Assembly: GCF_026586805.1 (NCBI RefSeq)
Contig: NZ_JAPFHA010000005.1
Coordinates: forward strand, 62,001 to 126,000
Direction of reading: 5' to 3'
DNA length: 64,000 nt
From: Niveibacterium sp. 24ML
Lineage (GTDB): Bacteria; Pseudomonadota; Gammaproteobacteria; Burkholderiales; Rhodocyclaceae
Made by a program: the position numbers and the translations under genes. The stretch's first letter is position 1. The number at the start of each line of letters is the position of its first letter. Below, in pieces: positions 60,801 through 64,000 of this stretch. The notes under the pieces were generated by a model, which saw only the letters and a list, made by a program, of their open reading frames with translations, was not told the DNA's origin and searched no databases.

Positions 60801-62600
60801 GAAGGCGAGCGAGTTGTTGAACGCAAGCGTCGGCTTGACGCTGTCGTCCTTGTTTTCGTCGTAGTAACCGAAGCCCGAATCCATGGCCGGCAGCAGGAAG
60901 TACCAGGCGAGCTCAGCCGGGTTGGCGCCGCCTGCGTAGTCCTTGCTCGCGTCGCCCTTGACCGGGTAGGACATCATCCACGGGTTGAGCTGGTTGCCCG
61001 CGTGGGTCACTTCCTTGTCGAGTGCGGTGGTCGGCGACCAGTAGCTCGGGTGTGCATCAAGCCAGATCTGCTCAGCCGTCTTGGCGTAGTTCTGGGCTGC
61101 CTGCAGCAGTGCAAAGTTACGCTCCAGGTAGTGCCAGCCGTGTTCGAGCGAGACGGTCGCGCCTTCCGGATTGCCCTTGAGATCCTTCTTCGGCGCCAGG
61201 TTCATTCCGGTGGCGGTGTTGAAGCTGGCGAACTGCCCGGCCCAGATCATCGGTGGCAGGTGCCAGTGATACCAGGTCGGGTCCGAAGATGAATCGCGGG
61301 TATCGACCCAGGAGCCATCCTGCACATGCGCGATGTCGCTGGCCGGAATTGGGAAGGCCTTGAGGTACTCGTCGATCCCGAGGCAGTAACCGTTGCCCGC
61401 GCAGGTGGTGCTGTAGCCCGACTGCCAGGTGTTGATCGATCCGGCACGGCCGTCACCGTTGTCGCCGTCGTGCGCGATCACGAAGAATTGGCGCGGTTCG
61501 AGCGCGGCGTAGGGCGTCAGCTCGTCAACCGAGATCTGCCCTTCCCAACCTTCTTCCCAGGAGCCGTTCTGGCTCACCGGAATGCCGGCGACTTGCGTGA
61601 CAGCGCCGCTTGCCGGGTCGACGTGGCGCACGTTGTGCGGGGTCGAGGCAAACGGGAACTTGTTGACGATCACCTGTTTCTCGTGCGCCATGCCGTTGGC
61701 AACCCAGGTGCCGGTGGTCGAGGTGTTGCGCAGGTCGGCACGGTTTGGCGGCGAAACCAGGGTGTCGCCGGTCGCGTCAAAGCGCGCGTACGGGTAGTCC
61801 TTCAGCGTGCGCGAGAAGTGGTTGTTGCCGAGCACCGACCACTGCACGCCCAGCTTGGCCAGCGTCGGGATCAGGCGATCCGAGAAACCCAGCTCGGTCG
61901 GGAAGAAGCCCTTCGAGGACTTGTAGCTGCCGCCCAGGAAGTAGGACTGCGCCTGGGTGACGTTCTGGAAAATCAGGTCCTTGAGGAAGTAGTCCGGCCC
62001 CACCAGCGGCCCCATCGTGTGGTGGCCGGTGAAGTGGATCAGATCCAGCGTGCGGTTGTTGTTCGTCGTCTTGAGGCCGTCGTAGGTGTTCTTCCACGCC
62101 GTGCCCCAGCTCGGGTTGTTGTAGCGCGCAATGTTGTTGAGCTCGTTGAGGCTCTGCACGTTGTTGATCACCGCGCCCGACATCGTGACGTGAATCTGCC
62201 CCTTGCCGCCACCGAAGCCCTGCAGCTCATTGGCCACCTGCATCGGCCAGCCCATGTAGGCGCCCGACTTGGCATCCTGGTCGTAGTACTTGTTACTTTC
62301 CAGCGCGTCGTGCGGCATGATGCCGCCGCCCTGCGATGCCGGCAGGAAGTAGCTGTAGCCGGCGGGAGGGCTCTTCTTGAGGTTGATCACCTCGCCGTCG
62401 TAGGTGTAGCGCACCGGCGAACCGATCGCGGTGCTGTTGTACTTCGCCGCCACATCGACCGCGTAGAACGGCCAGAAATTCGGCATATGGTTGTGATACA
62501 CGTGCGCGGCAGGAATGCCGGCCTCCACCTCTGCCACCGTCAGCCCGGTCGCGAACAGCGTCGCGACGCACAGGGCAAGTGGCTTCATGCGAAAACGCAT
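57870..62600 (-). CDS. secreted multi-domain amylase, GH119-like, FN3-CBM25-CBM20
   Basis: A 1576-aa secreted enzyme (signal MKPLALCVATLFATGLTV, start at 62600 with GGAG upstream). The N-terminal domain (about 30-800) starts HVYHNHMPNFWPFYAVD and has E236 in FFPTELGFSD and D378 in VIAHDGDNGDG, 142 residues apart; as I recall, the predicted nucleophile and acid of GH119 (related to GH57) are also about 142 apart. Then FN3 (x2, about 815-995), CBM25 (about 997-1090), FN3 (x2), CBM25 (about 1277-1371), FN3, and CBM20 (about 1470-1576; FTIANAATVTGQNLYVVGNQ, ALGNWTPASG, YKYVKWNG). Such a set fits raw-starch digestion. It is directly upstream of the secretion operon. Confidence 0.88.
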   Translation of the reverse strand: MRFRMKPLALCVATLFATGLTVAEVEAGIPAAHVYHNHMPNFWPFYAVDVAAKYNSTAIGSPVRYTYDGEVINLKKSPPAGYSYFLPASQGGGIMPHDALESNKYYDQDAKSGAYMGWPMQVANELQGFGGGKGQIHVTMSGAVINNVQSLNELNNIARYNNPSWGTAWKNTYDGLKTTNNNRTLDLIHFTGHHTMGPLVGPDYFLKDLIFQNVTQAQSYFLGGSYKSSKGFFPTELGFSDRLIPTLAKLGVQWSVLGNNHFSRTLKDYPYARFDATGDTLVSPPNRADLRNTSTTGTWVANGMAHEKQVIVNKFPFASTPHNVRHVDPASGAVTQVAGIPVSQNGSWEEGWEGQISVDELTPYAALEPRQFFVIAHDGDNGDGRAGSINTWQSGYSTTCAGNGYCLGIDEYLKAFPIPASDIAHVQDGSWVDTRDSSSDPTWYHWHLPPMIWAGQFASFNTATGMNLAPKKDLKGNPEGATVSLEHGWHYLERNFALLQAAQNYAKTAEQIWLDAHPSYWSPTTALDKEVTHAGNQLNPWMMSYPVKGDASKDYAGGANPAELAWYFLLPAMDSGFGYYDENKDDSVKPTLAFNNSLAFSKPYVTTNLAKDKTGPSLWWPQRYPYNPGSVNGSKAEGYTVQHYSKDFAIYTYGYDVSGVASAKVMVRPHTKKTIDATDDTYKVYDPAAMVGKPGLSITPANVGAWKSYTMQMRDLKPVMNGVAWNKTTQDTLAVVPAQEIGNLYYTYLTEYRDQLLDYYVEMTDAKGNVTKSEIQQVYVGAGTYSPSATGSGYVEDVNGSVPGVYPFLVIDSTAPTTPGTPAAGTTTDRSVKLSWAASTDNVGVTGYQVFRDGVMVGTSATASYTDSGLTASTAYSYQVLAVDAAGNQSAKSGSMSVTTKVPDTIAPTAPGTPVGSNLTASSATISWPAATDNYGVAQYQVFRGGVQVGTSSGTSYNDSALMPSTTYSYTVKAVDAAGNIGPASAAGSVTTQAGNVATVYYKPAASWTVANLHYSPIGGTWTAVPGVTMAAACTGWKVYTANLGSAAGLTAAFNNGSGTWDNNAGKNYSLGTGIQVVENGGVTSGTSPCVPDTQAPTVPTGITATPIDANSVRVTWTASTDNVGVMGYYVFRGGVQVGNVTTGTGFTDNGLAASTTYTYKVQAYDAAGNKSGDSATVSVTTPAMTDTQAPTVPSGLTPSNITTTGATVSWTASTDNVGVATYLVLRNGTQIATTAATSYTDSGLVGGTTYSYTIKAQDAVGNTSAASTALSVTTSGGNTATIYHKIPSGWASTNVHYAPTGGSWTAVPGVAMDPACTGWKMQTVSLGAATSLAAVFNNGAGTWDNNGGNNYALTSGISAINAGVVTKTNPCSGGDVTPPTVPTALTKTAATPTSVSLSWTASTDNVGVTGYDVLRAGVKVGSTATTSYTDTTVSPNTAYSYTVRAYDAVGNTSAASTALSVTTPAATACQVKFTIANAATVTGQNLYVVGNQTALGNWTPASGYLLAIQGSGANVPWSGTTTLPVSTAVQYKYVKWNGSTAVWESNQTTSSGNRELSTPASCSAVIDRADGNFKF
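58180..60160 (-). repeat. FN3 and CBM25 domain repeats of the amylase
   Basis: Within the coding sequence, five FN3 domains share the pattern SWTASTDNVGVxGYxVxR with DSGLxxxTxYSYxVxAxDAAGN, and two CBM25 domains share YYxPxxxWTxxNxHYxPxGGxWTAVPGVxMxxACTGWK. The domains are arranged FN3-FN3-CBM25-FN3-FN3-CBM25-FN3, a duplicated module. The repeats at DNA level are partly similar. Confidence 0.8.
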
Positions 62601-63120
62601 GGTCTTCTCCTCTGGAACCTTCTGTTGTTTTGGGCCTGCTCCGCGGGTGCGACGGGTGCTGCCCCGGTCCGTTCGATGCGGCCGGCGAGTAGGGTTGAGG
62701 GGCCTTGCGGGGGCGCGCTGCGCTGCTGGAGCAGGGGGCAAACGGAAAGCGCGTGCAAGGCGGCACTGCGCCGCTCGCAGCGCGAGCGGACAAAGGCGGA
62801 CATGGGCTTGGCGGCGGCCGCGGCGCTAGCGCGGCGGCATCGGGCGCAGGGTTCGGGCGAGCATTGGCCGCGGCGGCGAAGCCGGGCGTGACGACGGAAG
62901 TGGGCAGTCGAGCGCTGCGCGCGCGCATCTGAGCTTCATGCTGAAGACTCCATGGATCAATCCTGGACCATTGCCGGAGAAGCCCTACCACGACGCGCAA
63001 TCCGACCCGGGAGGGTCGGCACGTGGATCCGCAACGGAAGTGCCGGGTACCTTGATGGCACCTCGAATGTGTAGATAACAGTTAATCAGTGGATTTGTAA
63101 AATTTCAAGAAAATCTCATG

Positions 63121-63136
63121 TTGCATTGCGGTGCAA
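63121..63136. promoter_or_regulatory. LacI-type operator-like dyad
   Basis: TTGCATTGCGGTGCAA at 63121-63136: arms TTGCA and TGCAA around six bases, like many LacI-family operators. It lies 7 bp from the CRP-like site. Factor unknown. Confidence 0.45.
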
Positions 63137-63142
63137 TATCGG

Positions 63143-63158
63143 TGTGAAATAAGTCACA
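63143..63158. promoter_or_regulatory. CRP/FNR-type dyad, perfect
   Basis: TGTGAAATAAGTCACA at 63143-63158: TGTGA-N6-TCACA, an exact match to the E. coli CRP consensus. It lies 543 bp upstream of the amylase start and 168 bp upstream of the following gene. A role in catabolite control of starch degradation is plausible. Confidence 0.6.
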
Positions 63159-63195
63159 ACCAACAGCAAAGCCAAGCGGATGTAAGATGGTGCGC

Positions 63196-63213
63196 TGCAG
63201 CAAATTTGTTGCA
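63196..63213. promoter_or_regulatory. near-perfect 18-bp palindrome
   Basis: TGCAGCAAATTTGTTGCA at 63196-63213 is a palindrome except for one base pair, with an AAATTT centre. It may be an operator for the gene at 63326. Confidence 0.4.
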
Positions 63214-63325
63214 AAAACTAATTGCCCGATAAACAAAACTGCATCGCAGCGTGTCCGCGATGCATCAGTTCGCCACCTCGGCGCCGATAAACAGACCAGG
63301 ACACTCTGCCGCCCCCAGGCCCAGA

Positions 63326-64000
63326 ATGGATTCACAGAGCACCCCCCTCGCGCCGGATCCCGAACTGCTTGCCGCCGAAGCGCTCTACTTCGAGGGCCGG
63401 CTGGACGAGGCGATCACATGCCTGGAGGCAGCAGCCGATCGCGCGCAAGGCGCCGGCGATCTGCGCGGCGCGGCGCGCCGTGCCGCGCGCCGAGGGCGCT
63501 ATCTGGGCGTGCGCAACCGCAATGTCGACGCCTTGCTCGGCATGGTGGGTGCGGCGGTGCTGGCGCACCGGAGCGCCGACCCGGTGGCGATGGCGGAACT
63601 GCGCCAGGCGATGGGCCTGGTCCTTGCGATCCTCGGCCTCAAGCCGCTGGCGCGCGCGGCCAACGCCGCGGCGATACGTGATTTCGCAGCGCAGGGCGAC
63701 ACCGAGGCGGTCCTTCGCTCGCGCCTCGATTTCAGCTTCGTGCTGGGGATGTGCGGCGAGTTTGAGGCCTGCTGTGAGCTTGCCGAGCCCCTGCTGGCCG
63801 AATTCGTCAGCCGGGGCGACCTGATCCCGGCCATCGCGACGGCCAACAACCACGCGTCTGCGCTGGTCGAGCTCGGCCGCTTCGATGCCGCGCAGGATTT
63901 GCTCGCGCCCTGGATTGCCCATGACGCCGTGCCCAGCCACCACAAGCTGCGCTGCTACGAAACCCTGCTGACGGTGGCGCTCGCGGCGCGCCAGTTCGAC
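63326..64000 (+). CDS. TPR-like helical repeat protein, 5' part (runs off window)
   Basis: 225 codons without stop from the ATG at 63326 to the window end. The sequence starts MDSQSTPLAPDPELLAAEAL and continues with helix pairs such as EGRLDEAITCLEAAADRA and LVELGRFDAAQDLLAPWIA, the pattern of tetratricopeptide repeats. No signal peptide. The C-terminal domain is outside the window; proteins with this N-terminus often continue into a GGDEF or kinase domain, but I cannot tell. Confidence 0.65.
   Translation, partial: MDSQSTPLAPDPELLAAEALYFEGRLDEAITCLEAAADRAQGAGDLRGAARRAARRGRYLGVRNRNVDALLGMVGAAVLAHRSADPVAMAELRQAMGLVLAILGLKPLARAANAAAIRDFAAQGDTEAVLRSRLDFSFVLGMCGEFEACCELAEPLLAEFVSRGDLIPAIATANNHASALVELGRFDAAQDLLAPWIAHDAVPSHHKLRCYETLLTVALAARQFD

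Larger units (their letters stand above)
62601..63325. other. long divergent regulatory region upstream of the amylase
   Basis: A 725-bp region. 62601-63055 is GC-rich with frames that show no protein similarity. 63060-63260 is strikingly AT-rich for this genome and carries a CRP-like dyad and two further dyads. I see no gene here that I would call real. Confidence 0.55.

Noticed and set aside
58632-61292. 886-codon open frame antisense to the amylase
   Set aside because: Its composition follows the reverse complement of FN3 and CBM repeats and lacks any domain; the minus-strand gene has clear domains and signal peptide.

Overview
The window is GC-rich chromosomal DNA of a Gram-negative bacterium, most likely a betaproteobacterium (Rhodocyclales or a close relative). 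The reasons are PEP-CTERM secreted proteins, a double-length UvrA, an Anbu-type proteasome homologue beside ATP-grasp and alpha-E genes, a sigma-54-like promoter, and typical betaproteobacterial housekeeping genes. No rRNA, tRNA, CRISPR array or replication origin was recognised.

Layout. 1-9.3 kb: a two-component pair (kinase cut by the window edge), beta-carbonic anhydrase, small conserved proteins, a D-2-hydroxyacid dehydrogenase, two divergent HD-GYP proteins, and a run of membrane protein, GST, alpha/beta hydrolase and 2Fe-2S ferredoxin genes. 9.7-17.4 kb: a PEP-CTERM protein with a von Willebrand A domain, a complete class D beta-lactamase, and a 1914-residue tandem UvrA whose two halves are joined by an in-frame copy of a palindromic repeat. 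17.4-22.7 kb: visibly less GC-rich accessory DNA with a putative restriction-modification pair, a START-like protein, an esterase lipoprotein and an IS5-family element with a frameshifted transposase. 22.7-30.2 kb: a TonB/TolA-like protein with a 35-residue repeat helix, two secreted esterases and a GH31 glycosidase with a PA14 insert, all on the minus strand.

30.4-44.1 kb: a type 1 periplasmic binding protein, a small secreted protein, a phospholipid/sugar kinase operon (pssA, psd, polyphosphate glucokinase, glycerate kinase), a permease plus trypsin-like protease pair, a second PEP-CTERM protein with a good sigma-54-type promoter, an MscS-family channel, a LysR regulator divergent from an NAD(P)-binding protein, and a C13 (legumain/caspase-like) lipoprotein. 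44.6-48.1 kb: an Anbu locus (ATP-grasp, alpha-E, a 59-codon ORF where a transglutaminase is often found, then Anbu).

48.8-62.6 kb, all minus strand: a 1576-residue secreted amylase (GH119-like catalytic region, five FN3, two CBM25, one CBM20), followed by an eleven-gene, mostly 4-nt-overlapping type II secretion/type IV pilus-like operon (G, F, E, four inner-membrane PilM/N/O/P-like genes, secretin, three pseudopilins). The simplest reading is a starch-degrading exoenzyme beside an export machine. A perfect CRP-type dyad and two other dyads lie in the AT-rich region upstream, before a truncated helical-repeat gene that runs off the right edge.
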